A stretch of 64,000 nucleotides of DNA from Arenibacter algicola (GCF_018860365.1 NZ_JAHKPO010000027.1:30179-94178), one strand, 5' to 3'. Counted from the first letter of the stretch, positions 54,783-64,000 are shown. Made by a program: numbers and translations. The notes: a model not told the origin generated them from the letters alone.

Positions 54783-56246
54783 CTAATTTATCCTAAGGGT
54801 TTTGTATACTTCGTCTATGATTCTTTGTTGATCGGCAAGAACAATTAAGGTGTCGTCGCTTTTAATTTCGGTGGATCCGTTTGGGGTAATATACTTGTCC
54901 CCTCTTTTGATCATGGCAATTATGGCATTCTTGGGGAAACCCAATTCAACAATTTTTTTGTTTGCCGCATAGCAATCAGTGCCTACAGCAATTTCTCTCA
55001 TAATTGTCTTGGGGTTTTCGGAAAACAAGAGATCTGTTGTTGTTAATCTTTTTGCTTTTTCCGGTATGGCAACTCCCAGCCATTTAGCTACAATGGAGAG
55101 TGTAGTTCCTTGAATTAAAATAGAGGTTACCGAGATAAAGAACACAATATTAAAAATCATATTTGCCTTGTCTATTCCAGCTAAAAGAGGGTAAGTAGCA
55201 AATACGATGGGTACTGCTCCACGTAAACCGACCCATGAAATGTAAAATCGTCTTTTCATCCGCATTTTGAAAAAGATCAGACTAAGAAATACACTAAGAG
55301 GCCTGGCTACAATAATGAGGAATAACGAAATAAGTAAGCCTATTCCTATATACGGAATAATTTGTGAAGGAAATACCAGTAAGCCCAAGGTTAAGAAGAG
55401 TACAATTTGCATTAACCAAGCCAGCCCATCGAACATTTTTAGAATAGTTTTCTTATGTATCAAATCCTGATTGCCAAGATATACAGCACATATGTAGATG
55501 GCCAGAAATCCATTTCCACCAACAAAGTCGGTTGCAGAAAATGTAATAAACATGAGTGCTATTGCCAATACGGGATAGAGCCCTTCAAAGTCGAGTTTAA
55601 TACTGTTGATTATATATTTACTCAGTTTTCCAAAACCGAAACCTGCTGCTCCGCCTAAAATCATTTGTTGTAAAAATAAAGGTATAATGGAAAATATGCT
55701 TTGGTCCTGATGAATTACCAGTGTCAAGAAAGCAAGGGTCAATACATAGGCCATAGGGTCGTTACTACCACTTTCCAATTCCAAGGTAGGTCTAAGATTG
55801 GTTTTTAAGGCGAGACTTTTGGATCGCAAAATGGAAAATACCGCAGCCGCGTCCGTGGAGGATACAATAGAACCCAGCAGCATACTTTCGTATATGGTGA
55901 AGTCGGTTATCAACCAAACAAAGGTGCCCAAGGACAGTGCAGTAAGTAAAACGCCCAAGGTTGAAAGGACCAGACCTTCCTTAAGAATGGGCTTAACTGC
56001 TTCCCAGTTGGTGTCCAGTCCCCCGGAAAACAAAATAAAATTAAGGGATACAATTCCAATAAATTGGGCAATTTTGGGGTCGTCAAAACGTATTCCCCCA
56101 ATGCCATCGGAACCAGCCAACATTCCAATAGCCAAAAAGAGCAACAGGGTGGGGACCCCAAATTTGTAGGAAGTCTTACCAACAACTATACTTATAAAAA
56201 GAAGTATTGAACCGACTAAGACTATATTTTCTATGGTTAAATTCAT
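54783..56246 (-). CDS. Potassium/proton antiporter (CPA1 type, CvrA/NhaP2-like)
   Basis: The 487-residue protein has about twelve to thirteen membrane segments. The cation/proton exchanger signature is SSTDAAAVFSILRS together with ELESGSNDPMAYVLTLAF, the Asp-containing transport core. The C-terminal ~90 residues form a TrkA_C (RCK C) domain (IVELGFPKNAIIAMIKRGDK, DDTLIVLADQQRI), typical of the potassium/proton antiporters that regulate cell volume and cytoplasmic K+. It belongs to the inner membrane. The gene stands alone, 174 bp after the upstream start region, on the same strand as the dehydrogenase cluster. The ion preference is a family inference. Confidence 0.9.
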   Translation of the reverse strand: MNLTIENIVLVGSILLFISIVVGKTSYKFGVPTLLLFLAIGMLAGSDGIGGIRFDDPKIAQFIGIVSLNFILFSGGLDTNWEAVKPILKEGLVLSTLGVLLTALSLGTFVWLITDFTIYESMLLGSIVSSTDAAAVFSILRSKSLALKTNLRPTLELESGSNDPMAYVLTLAFLTLVIHQDQSIFSIIPLFLQQMILGGAAGFGFGKLSKYIINSIKLDFEGLYPVLAIALMFITFSATDFVGGNGFLAIYICAVYLGNQDLIHKKTILKMFDGLAWLMQIVLFLTLGLLVFPSQIIPYIGIGLLISLFLIIVARPLSVFLSLIFFKMRMKRRFYISWVGLRGAVPIVFATYPLLAGIDKANMIFNIVFFISVTSILIQGTTLSIVAKWLGVAIPEKAKRLTTTDLLFSENPKTIMREIAVGTDCYAANKKIVELGFPKNAIIAMIKRGDKYITPNGSTEIKSDDTLIVLADQQRIIDEVYKTLRIN

Positions 56247-56420
56247 TATGCCGAACTAAATTGTATTTCCGTAAAAATAAGGGTTCTTATTAAAGATTGT
56301 AATAAAAATCGAATATTGATTTAAATCCACAGTATTATAGATTTCACCTATAATATTCTTCCGTGCTCTTGAACCCCACTTTAGTCACCGATAATGTCTG
56401 AATTACGATTTTTTTCTATA

Positions 56421-59400
56421 CTAGTTTTCTACCCAATCCGCGCTATTTTTTAAAATAGTTTGATAGGCCTTGTGCCCGTGGGCCCTTTCATCATGCCCTA
56501 AAGTATTCCCGACAATTTTCGCCTTTGGATGTTTTACGATCCATACCGTGGGATATTCTTCTCCGGATTTTAAGCCTCTACTTACCGCTAGAACCTCTAT
56601 TTCAGCTTCGGGATCCTTTTCCCATCGGTACAATTCGTCCACGATCCTGAATTTGGAGGGCACGCCTTTCATTATAGGATGATCAGGCTTTAGGACCCTT
56701 ACTTCAAATTCCTGTAGATCTTCATGGGACCTGGATCCCCCGCCAACCAAGGTTTTGTTGTATTCCGGCCAGTCCTCCCAATTATACCAGGTACTTGGAT
56801 GGTAGATGAGCATATTCATTTTCCCCGCGTTTACACGGGACATAATGGTATTTCCGGTATTTTTGTCCAAAGGTTTGTTGTTGCTAAGTAATAGCACATC
56901 TGTAGTTGGAAGCAAGGTTCCCAATTCCATTGAATTCTCGGTATAGATTACTGTGTTTTTCCCACCTTCACTAAGGATTTCCCCATCTGCTATACCAAAA
57001 AACTTAAGGAAGTCATGGGAACCACCACCGCCCATTGCGGAAATTTTATGGGCATCCTTATTTTCGGAAATGTAGGACCCTGGGGCTGTTACTACGATTA
57101 CGCCCTGCATCATTCGCCAATGCCCTGGAAAAGTACAGACATAGGGATATATTCCCGGAGTGTCCGGAAGTTTAAAAATTACGGACCCCGTAACCCCTGG
57201 TGTCAACATATCCGTTGCACCCAGCACATATCTTGATTTTGGCACATAGCCCATTTTTTCAGCATCGGGGTTCTTCAAAAACCCATCTACCATGGCCCCA
57301 AAAGTATCCAGACTACCGGGTTGGATGACTACCAAATTATGGGACATCTGATCTTTGTTGTTCAAGACTATCTCTATTGTTTGTCCGGCAGTGGCGTGAA
57401 GTGTCTTTTTATCATAAGCCATTTCCTGATTTACCGTATTGAGTACAAAGGTTACATCGGCCTTAATTTTGCCCACCTTGCCTATACCTAAGTCAATATG
57501 TTGATTTCCACCAGTATTAACACAGTGAACGGCAATTAAATTCTTGCCTTTCTTGAATAATTCACCTTTCTCCTTGTCCAGTTTTATGTATTTATAAGAT
57601 TCACTGGAACCGGTTTCCGATATCATAAGTTGACCATTGACATAAATTTCATAATCGTCGTCATGGGCTATTTTAATAACAGGTTCCGTAATTTCATCAT
57701 TAATGATCAATTCTTGCCGCATCCAAATATCAGAGCTGCTCCAAGGAGTGCTCACCTGTTTCATATTGTCGCCTCCAAATTTGGCAGCGCCCTTTTTCCA
57801 ATCGGAATCATCGAATTCCAATTTCGTCCAGTTATCGGCAGGCTCGACAGTAGTATAATTCCATGTAGATTTTTTTTCTTCCGCCGAGGGTATTACCATA
57901 ACTACTGTTGAAGGATCTACCTCTTGGAAGTTCAATTCCCTGAAATAAATTTTTATAACAGCATTGAGCCATTTGTCAGAAGTACTGGCCGTATCTTGGG
58001 ATAACCTTTCTATTTCGGCATATAAGGCGTTGGATTCTGGCAATTCCCCCGCACGAAGTACCGCAGCAAGCTTGATCTGTGCGTCAGTACTACTTAAAAG
58101 GCCTGATTGCGCAAGGATTTCACTACTTTCTTTGGTTGAAGGCAATAAGGTCAGTGCGGCCCTTTTAACCCCATAGGGACTACTGGTCAATGCTTTTTCG
58201 ACCACTTCGTTGGCGGCGGCATTGGAGCCGTTGAGTGCGCCTAGGCCTTTTAAAGTCCATAGGGCATGTAAGGCACCGGTATTGAGACCACTTTTATCAA
58301 TATTGTTATGGTCTGCTGCCAATTTGATCAAATCCGGAATAAGGGATACTTTTTTATTTTCTACTATAATACGCTGAGCAGTAGTTCTCCAGAACATATT
58401 GTCGCTTTTTAGGGCCTTCAGAAGTTCCCTATAATCCTCGGGATTCAAAGAAGTGATATCCGGATCATCAGCATCTTCATGGGTAATTTTGTAGATCCTA
58501 CCATGGCCATAATCGCGCAAAGGATTTTTATGGGCGTTGCCCTCTCCCTTATCCGCGTTCCAGATCTGGTTGTCCATTCCACGCTTATCGGGGTTATGCT
58601 GGATTACGGGGTTATACCAGTCCGCTACCCATAAATTCCCATCTGGCCCGGTCTCTGTGAAAACTGGTGCTGTCCAAGCATCGGTACTGGCAAAAATATT
58701 GCCGCCATCGACCTCTTTGTACCCTGCCCCATCCTTGACTATTTTTGCAATATGCACCAAATGACCGGTAGGTTCGCAAACATACATTTGATTTTGATAG
58801 GCCTCCGGGTAGTTTCGCGCGGTATAGAAATTGGCCCCAGCAGCTGCTGTATAACCTCCACGGACATCTACTTGTTGTAGCGGAATGGTACCTACAGGGG
58901 TAATTTCATAGTGCCCTTGGATAAAATCGGCATTGACCGCCCAAGCCGGTAGTTTATTTAAATAATTGTAGTGTTTTAGGGGAATCCCAACATAACAACA
59001 ATGGTTATTGTTGGCGGTAGAACCAAATATCTCAAAATTCTCGTTAAAACCAAGTCCCCAGGTGTTGTTGTTAAATTGCCCTACAGGTTCAAAATAGGAA
59101 CCGTCCTTGGCAAATTTGTAAACGCCCATTTTAAATTCTACAGGCTTGCCCTGAAACTGATTTTCGAAACCGGAATAACCTACGGAACCCCATATCATGT
59201 TATCAACCCCATAACGCAGATTGGATGGCCCTGCATGAGTGTCCCAAGTTCCAAAACCTTCGAACAGAACAGTACTCTTATCCATTTTGTCGTCCCCATC
59301 GGTATCTTCCAAAAAAACCATATTGGGAGCTTGCGACACAATTGCCCCACCTTTTACCAAGGTTATTCCCGTTGTTAGATTTTGCTCGGTAGCATAATCG

Positions 59401-59768
59401 GTAAATTTATCGGCCTTGCCATCCCCATTGGTATCTTCGCAGATGGTAATTCTATCACCACCAACATCATTGGCCAGTCCATGTGGATAATCCTTGGACT
59501 GTACCACCCACAGTCTGCCCCTTTCGTCCCAAGTAAAGGCAATAGGGTTAATAATATTGGGCTCTGCGGCATATAACTCTGCTTTGAATCCTTCCGGAAG
59601 CTGAATATGCTTTTGGGAATCCTCAGGACTTAATGGATCCTGAACCCTTGGATTCTCCCCAGTGTAGGTCAACGGAGGGGGCGGTTCCTTTTCCCCGGAG
59701 CAGCTGGATAAAAGGACCATTCCACACAATAACATTGAAAGGTAAGCGGTTACATTTTTCATTTTCAA
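56421..59768 (-). CDS. PVC-type dehydrogenase propeller lipoprotein with blue-copper and ThuA domains (1115 aa)
   Basis: A lipoprotein leader (LSMLLCGMVLLSSC) precedes a PVC-type beta propeller (LPEGFKAELYAAEPNIINPI, CEDTNGDGKADKFTDY, ETGPDGNLWVADWYNPVIQH, GHGRIYKITHED; about residues 50-430) and HEAT-like repeats (~440-620). A beta sandwich comes next (~650-760, HDDDYEIYVNGQLM), then a plastocyanin/azurin-like cupredoxin (~785-905) with MSHNLVVIQPG and YVCTFPGHWRMMQG supplying His, Cys, His and Met copper ligands. A C-terminal ThuA-like domain (~920-1115) contains LLPTTDVLLLSNNKP and NTLGHDERAHGH. No CxxCH is present, so the copper domain probably replaces the cytochrome usual in this family. 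It is last in a run with a cupin and sugar-acid-related genes. The substrate is unknown. Confidence 0.88.
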   Translation of the reverse strand: MKMKNVTAYLSMLLCGMVLLSSCSGEKEPPPPLTYTGENPRVQDPLSPEDSQKHIQLPEGFKAELYAAEPNIINPIAFTWDERGRLWVVQSKDYPHGLANDVGGDRITICEDTNGDGKADKFTDYATEQNLTTGITLVKGGAIVSQAPNMVFLEDTDGDDKMDKSTVLFEGFGTWDTHAGPSNLRYGVDNMIWGSVGYSGFENQFQGKPVEFKMGVYKFAKDGSYFEPVGQFNNNTWGLGFNENFEIFGSTANNNHCCYVGIPLKHYNYLNKLPAWAVNADFIQGHYEITPVGTIPLQQVDVRGGYTAAAGANFYTARNYPEAYQNQMYVCEPTGHLVHIAKIVKDGAGYKEVDGGNIFASTDAWTAPVFTETGPDGNLWVADWYNPVIQHNPDKRGMDNQIWNADKGEGNAHKNPLRDYGHGRIYKITHEDADDPDITSLNPEDYRELLKALKSDNMFWRTTAQRIIVENKKVSLIPDLIKLAADHNNIDKSGLNTGALHALWTLKGLGALNGSNAAANEVVEKALTSSPYGVKRAALTLLPSTKESSEILAQSGLLSSTDAQIKLAAVLRAGELPESNALYAEIERLSQDTASTSDKWLNAVIKIYFRELNFQEVDPSTVVMVIPSAEEKKSTWNYTTVEPADNWTKLEFDDSDWKKGAAKFGGDNMKQVSTPWSSSDIWMRQELIINDEITEPVIKIAHDDDYEIYVNGQLMISETGSSESYKYIKLDKEKGELFKKGKNLIAVHCVNTGGNQHIDLGIGKVGKIKADVTFVLNTVNQEMAYDKKTLHATAGQTIEIVLNNKDQMSHNLVVIQPGSLDTFGAMVDGFLKNPDAEKMGYVPKSRYVLGATDMLTPGVTGSVIFKLPDTPGIYPYVCTFPGHWRMMQGVIVVTAPGSYISENKDAHKISAMGGGGSHDFLKFFGIADGEILSEGGKNTVIYTENSMELGTLLPTTDVLLLSNNKPLDKNTGNTIMSRVNAGKMNMLIYHPSTWYNWEDWPEYNKTLVGGGSRSHEDLQEFEVRVLKPDHPIMKGVPSKFRIVDELYRWEKDPEAEIEVLAVSRGLKSGEEYPTVWIVKHPKAKIVGNTLGHDERAHGHKAYQTILKNSADWVEN

Positions 59769-59838
59769 AATTTTATATTATAAATTACTACAGCCAAATG
59801 CAAATGAGATAGCTTCAAGAAAAAGATTAAATTTTAGA

Positions 59839-60252
59839 TCATTCGATCCGTGGACGATATTCTGAATAAGGTGCATTTTCACTTACATCCACAGTACCCG
59901 CTTCCCATCCTTCCGGAGGGGATAGGATAGCCAAAAACTCCAATTCCCCTTGTCCGGCATTAAAAGTACCGTGTGCAACATTGGCACCGATGTAAACGGA
60001 GTCACCTGCCTCCAATAATTGCATTTCATCCTCTATCCATTGTTCAGCCGTACCTTTAAGTACATATAGAATTTCATGCATTTCGGGGTGAACGTGAAAG
60101 TTGTGTCCCCCTCCTTCCGGCATCACCACCTTTACCATATAGGAGTCGGCCTGTTTTATAATTTCGGGATGATAATGCCAATGATGATCCCGCCCGAAGG
60201 CCCTTTCGAACATCTGATCTTTTCCTTTGACAAATTTCCAATTCCTTTCCAT
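59839..60252 (-). CDS. Cupin-domain protein
   Basis: The ~137-residue single-domain cupin contains the two conserved motifs: GGGHNFHVHPEMHEILYVLKG (His/Glu metal ligands) and AGDSVYIGANVAHGTFN (third His). The ATG at 60252 (MERNWKFVKG) is preferred over the TTG two codons upstream. It begins 7 bp after the stop of the PEP-hydrolase-like gene, so they are co-transcribed. Cupins of this size act as sugar-acid or keto-acid isomerases, dioxygenases or binding proteins; the activity here is not determinable from sequence. Confidence 0.88.
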   Translation of the reverse strand: MERNWKFVKGKDQMFERAFGRDHHWHYHPEIIKQADSYMVKVVMPEGGGHNFHVHPEMHEILYVLKGTAEQWIEDEMQLLEAGDSVYIGANVAHGTFNAGQGELEFLAILSPPEGWEAGTVDVSENAPYSEYRPRIE

Positions 60253-60259
60253 AAACAAA

Positions 60260-61120
60260 CTATAGGGTCAGTGCTTTGAACTCTTTGGTCAAGTTGGTCA
60301 ATGACTGTTCTATCCCCATTCTCTCCAAGGACGATGCGCCAACAAAGCCGTGAAGACCGTTGCAATGTTCCAAAACGTATTTTACATCGGCAGGGGTATT
60401 TATTGGTCCGCCGTGCGCCAATAAAAATGCGTTGGGATTTGCTTTCTTTACAGCATCGACAATTTTTTGGGTGCGCTCCAGGGCATCGTCCATAGATGCG
60501 GAGGCATTGGTGACTCCTATAGATCCTCCAACTGTAGTCCCTACATGTGCAATTATGGCATCGGCACCCACATCGGCCATTTGTACGGCCTCTTCCGGTT
60601 TACCAACATAAACTATAGAAAATAGGTCCATTTTAGTGGCCAAATCTACCATATCCACTTCTTTTTGAAAACTCATTCCGGTTTCTTCAAGAACATTTCT
60701 AAAATGACCATCAATGATGGAATGTGTTGGGAAGTTATTTACCCCGGAGAATCCCATATCCTTTACTTTTCCCAAGAAATGCCACATCCTTCTTCGGGGA
60801 TCACTTCCATGCACACCGCAGATAACAGGAATTTCCTCCACCACGGGCAAAACCTCAAATTCCCCTATTTCCATGGCCACGGCGTTGGCATCCCCATAGG
60901 CCATCATACCTGCCGTTGAACCATGTCCGGACATTCTAAACCTGCCCGAGTTGTAGATAATGATTAAATCCGCGCCTCCTTTTTCTATGAATTTGGCACT
61001 GATCCCGGTACCGGCACCGGCCGCAATAATGGCTTTTTTTTGATTTACTACTGCTTGTAATCTATCTCTAACTTCTTGTTTTGTGTAGGGGTTTCCTTTC
61101 CCTGTCCATGGATTTGGCAT
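60260..61120 (-). CDS. Phosphoenolpyruvate hydrolase-like TIM-barrel protein
   Basis: This 286-residue protein belongs to the PEP_hydrolase (PF09370) family, related to the isocitrate lyase/PEP mutase barrels: IAAGAGTGISAKFIEKGGAD, SGRFRMSGHGSTAGMMAYGD, VICGVHGSDPRRRMWHFL, GFSGVNNFPTHSIIDG and IAHVGTTVGGSIG. The upstream gene encodes a Tm-1-like ATP-binding protein, and in other organisms these two modules occur fused in one chain, so they probably form one functional unit. The actual reaction is not established for the family; the PEP hydrolase name is a Pfam label. Confidence 0.9.
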   Translation of the reverse strand: MPNPWTGKGNPYTKQEVRDRLQAVVNQKKAIIAAGAGTGISAKFIEKGGADLIIIYNSGRFRMSGHGSTAGMMAYGDANAVAMEIGEFEVLPVVEEIPVICGVHGSDPRRRMWHFLGKVKDMGFSGVNNFPTHSIIDGHFRNVLEETGMSFQKEVDMVDLATKMDLFSIVYVGKPEEAVQMADVGADAIIAHVGTTVGGSIGVTNASASMDDALERTQKIVDAVKKANPNAFLLAHGGPINTPADVKYVLEHCNGLHGFVGASSLERMGIEQSLTNLTKEFKALTL

Positions 61121-61206
61121 AATTTCCTTTTTTGTTTTGATTAGTTGATTTTGGTTAATATTCCTATTCGATTGTCCTTCGACTGAATCGATTTGTTATC
61201 GACATT

Positions 61207-62445
61207 CTAATCTTTCATTATTTCTAATAAGGATTTTACGGCCTGCACCGCAAATTCCTCAGTATTTATATTCGACTGAACTTCAATTATCTTAATATTT
61301 TTATTGGTATTGCTTTTAATGGAATTAAATAATTCCCGGTCTATTTCCGGATTGTGAAATACTTCTCCAACCCTTCCAATTTTGGATATCCCTCCCATTG
61401 GGAATAGTACTGTGACTGGGGCCAAGGATTTGTTGAGTTTTTCGGCCATTATTTTTCCTAGAATTCTGTTTTCTTCCTCATTGGTTCTCATAAGGGTTAC
61501 ATCGGGAGCCCAGCTGAATAATTGTCGGTCCTTATATTTTTTTGGTACGGTATCCATGGGGCCAAAGTTTACCATATCCAAACATCCGGGTACTACAACT
61601 TGGGGAATTCCTATTTTGGAAGCAGCGGTTAAACGGTCCGGTCCTGCACTACATATTCCACCGCAAAGTTCATCTGCCAATTCGGTGGTGGTAATGTCCA
61701 ATATGGCGTCAAAGTAACCATCCAATGTTAATCCCTCCATGGTCTTGCCTCCAACACCAACGGAATGGAATGCCAGCACCTCAAATCTTTTGGATTTCAA
61801 TAATTCAGAACATTTGTCCACACATAGGGAAGTGTTTCCAAAAACACTAATGGCTATGGATTTCTTCCGCTTATCGTTATTTGAAACCGAGGTCTTCATC
61901 ATCCCGGTAATCGCCGCCGCCGCCTGACGAATTACTACTTTACTAACGCTATTTAGTCCGGCGACATCTACAATGGAAGGCATAAGTGTAATGTCCTTAC
62001 TCCCAATATGTGCGGACAAGTCTTTCGTAGCCAATGTGCTAATACATAATTTTGGATAACCAAATGGTAAAACCTGCATAGCTTTTAGAGCTATAAAAGT
62101 ACCGCCGCCGCCGCCCATGCCAATTACGGCATTCACTTTATTCTGGGAAAAAAGATCTTCAATTATACTTGCTGCACCAATTCCCATAACTTCAATAGCC
62201 CTACCACGGTCTTTTTGGGCACGTAACCCGAATAATGTAATTCCACCTCTTTTGGCTACCTCTTCAGCCTCAAAATGTACAGGGAATAAGTCAGTAGAGC
62301 CCATTACACCTGTATTTATGGTAACTACATTTACCCCGTGCTGTATTAAGCAAGTATATAGATATCCAAAATCCTCACCTTTGGTATCGAAGCAACCAAC
62401 CATAATAATACTTCTTTCCAATGAAGATTGTTTATAGTGTTCCAA
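61207..62445 (-). CDS. Tm-1-like ATP-binding domain protein (UPF0261)
   Basis: The 412-residue protein shows the Tm-1-like pattern: IMVGCFDTKGEDFGYLYTCL, NTGVMGSTDL, VIGMGGGGGTFIALKAMQVL, STLATKDLSAHIGSKDI, and VLAFHSVGVGGKTMEGL near the second domain. The plant homologue Tm-1 binds ATP and inhibits tobamovirus replication; bacterial members are metabolic proteins of unknown reaction. It lies 30 bp after glycerate kinase and 86 bp before the PEP-hydrolase-like gene. The context suggests a role in breaking down a sugar acid or similar compound. Confidence 0.92.
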   Translation of the reverse strand: MEHYKQSSLERSIIMVGCFDTKGEDFGYLYTCLIQHGVNVVTINTGVMGSTDLFPVHFEAEEVAKRGGITLFGLRAQKDRGRAIEVMGIGAASIIEDLFSQNKVNAVIGMGGGGGTFIALKAMQVLPFGYPKLCISTLATKDLSAHIGSKDITLMPSIVDVAGLNSVSKVVIRQAAAAITGMMKTSVSNNDKRKKSIAISVFGNTSLCVDKCSELLKSKRFEVLAFHSVGVGGKTMEGLTLDGYFDAILDITTTELADELCGGICSAGPDRLTAASKIGIPQVVVPGCLDMVNFGPMDTVPKKYKDRQLFSWAPDVTLMRTNEEENRILGKIMAEKLNKSLAPVTVLFPMGGISKIGRVGEVFHNPEIDRELFNSIKSNTNKNIKIIEVQSNINTEEFAVQAVKSLLEIMKD

Positions 62446-62475
62446 AGTCTTTGTTGTTATATAAATCCGTTGATC

Positions 62476-63615
62476 TTAATCCTTATTAAAACACATAATG
62501 GCGGACATTACATTTTTGGTACAGTCCTGAATTAACACAGGGGCTTGGTTTATAGCCTCCTTTAAATCCATAGGTTGATTTACTATGGAAAATACGGCAC
62601 TGACACCTATGTTATATATTTCTTCAATTCCCTCCCCTATTTTTCCAGTAAGCACAATTACAGGTACCTCATGTTTTTTTGCCATTGCAGCAATCCCTGA
62701 AATAGTTTTGCCATGCAGGGTTTGTCCATCTATTTTACCTTCGCCGGTAAAGACCAGGTCGGCTTGTTTTATAAATTCTTTAATTTTTATGGTCTGTAGA
62801 ATTAATTCTATTCCATTTACCAGTTTGCCGTTCAAAAATGCCATTAATCCGGCACCGGTGCCACCAGCAGCTCCTGCTCCGGGAATCTCGGAAACATCTA
62901 TATTAAGGGTGGCCTTAATTTTATTGGCATAATGGGCAAGGTTACTATCCAAGAACTCCAAATCTTGCTTACTACCGCCTTTTTGGCCACCATAAACCAT
63001 GGAGGCACCATTTGCACCGGTAAGGGGATTGGATACATCACAGGCAACGATTACCTCGCAATTTTGAATTCTTTTATCAAAATTGGACAAGTCAATGCTC
63101 TTCAACCTTTCTAAACTTCCACCTCCCTCAGGAATCTCTTCACCATTATCATCCAAGAAGGTGGCTCCCAGTGCCCTGACCATTCCAGCTCCCCCATCAT
63201 TGGTGGCGCTTCCACCGATACCGATAATTATCTTATTACACCCCTTATTTAACGCATCCTTTATCAATTGTCCCGTACCAAAGGTTGTAGTTATAAGAGG
63301 GTTCTTTTCATGTTCTTTAAGCAATTCCAATCCAGATGCCTTGGCCATCTCAATAACGGCTGTTTTTCCATCCTTCAAAATACCGTATTCAGCTTTTAAT
63401 TGACGCATAAGGGGATCCATTGCGGAAACTGATATTCTACGGCCACCAACCCCATTTATAAGCGCTTCAAGTACGCCTTCACCCCCATCTGATATCGGGA
63501 TTTCAAAGATTTCTGCATTAGGTGTTATCTTTCGGATTCCTATGGCTATATGGGTGGCCACGTCCTGCGCCGATAAACATTCCTTAAAAGAATCAGGGGC
63601 TATTACGATTTTCAT
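62476..63615 (-). CDS. Glycerate kinase (type I, GarK family)
   Basis: The 379-residue protein starts MKIVIAPDSFKECLSAQDVA, contains IPISDGGEGVLEALI, the GIGGSATNDGGAGMVRALG glycine-rich loop, PGAGAAGGTGAGLMAFL and FTGEGKIDGQTLHGKTISG, all diagnostic of the GarK/GlxK family. It phosphorylates D-glycerate with ATP; this family normally forms 2-phosphoglycerate, which enters glycolysis one step before phosphoenolpyruvate. It is followed after 30 bp by the Tm-1-like gene. Glycerate would be the end product of the pathway encoded by this operon, for instance from tartronate semialdehyde or hydroxypyruvate. Confidence 0.95.
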   Translation of the reverse strand: MKIVIAPDSFKECLSAQDVATHIAIGIRKITPNAEIFEIPISDGGEGVLEALINGVGGRRISVSAMDPLMRQLKAEYGILKDGKTAVIEMAKASGLELLKEHEKNPLITTTFGTGQLIKDALNKGCNKIIIGIGGSATNDGGAGMVRALGATFLDDNGEEIPEGGGSLERLKSIDLSNFDKRIQNCEVIVACDVSNPLTGANGASMVYGGQKGGSKQDLEFLDSNLAHYANKIKATLNIDVSEIPGAGAAGGTGAGLMAFLNGKLVNGIELILQTIKIKEFIKQADLVFTGEGKIDGQTLHGKTISGIAAMAKKHEVPVIVLTGKIGEGIEEIYNIGVSAVFSIVNQPMDLKEAINQAPVLIQDCTKNVMSAIMCFNKD

Positions 63616-63726
63616 TATATGCTGATTGGCTCCAGGTTATTTTTTTGACTCATAAATACAAGGGAATAATGTACAAAATATTGGCACGTGAAAAATTATA
63701 TCCATTTTTTTAAATATCAAGGCTTT

Positions 63727-64000
63727 CTAGTCCACATTCGATTTGGATTTTATAAAATCAACCAATAAAGGAAATGCCGGTCCCGTCATATTATGTCCGT
63801 AACCGTCCATTTCGTAAAGGGTAATGTCCTGATGGCCGGCAACTCTCATCATCCTATAGAAATAGGCATTCTCCTCATAACGCCCCAGCATCTCTTTTTC
63901 CCTATCTCCGGTAATTAATAAGGTAGGTGGTGCATTTTTTCTTACATGGTATAGGGGCGCTAGTTTGTCAATTATAGGTTGTTCTCCCGGAATACCTTGT
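63727..64000 (-). CDS. Alpha/beta hydrolase, C-terminal part (5' end outside window)
   Basis: The minus-strand frame is open from the window edge to a TAG at 63727-63729 and gives 91 codons. The piece reads PLYHVRKNAPPTLLITGDRE ... FYRMMRVAGHQDITLYEMDG, then YGHNMTGPAFPLLVDFI. The Asp in ITGD and the His in GYGHNM are the usual last two residues of the Ser-Asp-His triad in BD-FAE-like esterases. The nucleophile lies outside the window. It is upstream of glycerate kinase with a 111-bp gap and may begin the same operon. An esterase releasing an acid substrate is a plausible role. Confidence 0.85.
   Translation of the reverse strand, partial: QGIPGEQPIIDKLAPLYHVRKNAPPTLLITGDREKEMLGRYEENAYFYRMMRVAGHQDITLYEMDGYGHNMTGPAFPLLVDFIKSKSNVD

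Overview
The window comes from a marine-type member of the Bacteroidetes, most likely Flavobacteriaceae. It is AT-rich, ribosome-binding sites are weak or absent, and several genes have TAnnTTTG-type -7 boxes. It carries type IX secretion (T9SS) cargo with gliding-type C-terminal domains, PorP/SprF partner proteins and an FGly sulfatase. No rRNA, tRNA, CRISPR array or insertion sequence was recognised.

Layout. 1-1927: end of a calcium-binding (thrombospondin type 3) surface protein and its PorP/SprF partner. 2665-5253: phosphoenolpyruvate synthase and a 51-residue ORF, with a LacI-type operator candidate upstream. 5972-18325: one 4117-residue SprB-like adhesin. 18478-20468: a WYL regulator divergent from a DinB-family gene, with two near-identical inverted operator candidates between them. 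20510-26221: a sulfatase, then a PVC-type dehydrogenase propeller, a HiPIP iron-sulfur protein and an amidohydrolase. 26268-34801: a second type-B-sorted giant protein with its PorP partner. 35281-36942: an ArnT/PMT-type glycosyltransferase.

37077-53156 is a complete nitrate assimilation island: a nitrate reductase fused to its own FAD reductase and [2Fe-2S] modules, a rubredoxin-tailed protein, a NarL-like regulator, an outer-membrane porin, a NarK transporter, a sirohaem methyltransferase, NirB, NirD, a DUF4202 protein, a NarX-like sensor kinase and a small conserved protein. The promoters of narK, cobA, nirB and nasA share clustered TACGTA boxes. In narK and cobA the geometry is identical: TACGTAnnTTTG at the -7 box and an ATTACGTAAT palindrome 33 bp further upstream. 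This looks like an undescribed nitrate-regulon operator.

53292-56246 holds a membrane class III nucleotide cyclase and a K+/H+ antiporter. 56421-64000 is a minus-strand run: alpha/beta hydrolase, glycerate kinase, Tm-1-like ATP-binding protein, PEP-hydrolase-like TIM barrel, cupin, and a second PVC-type dehydrogenase that carries a blue-copper and a ThuA domain. Both PVC-type dehydrogenases lack the usual cytochrome CxxCH. One has a HiPIP gene next to it and the other a fused cupredoxin, suggesting that the electron acceptor has been exchanged in each case.
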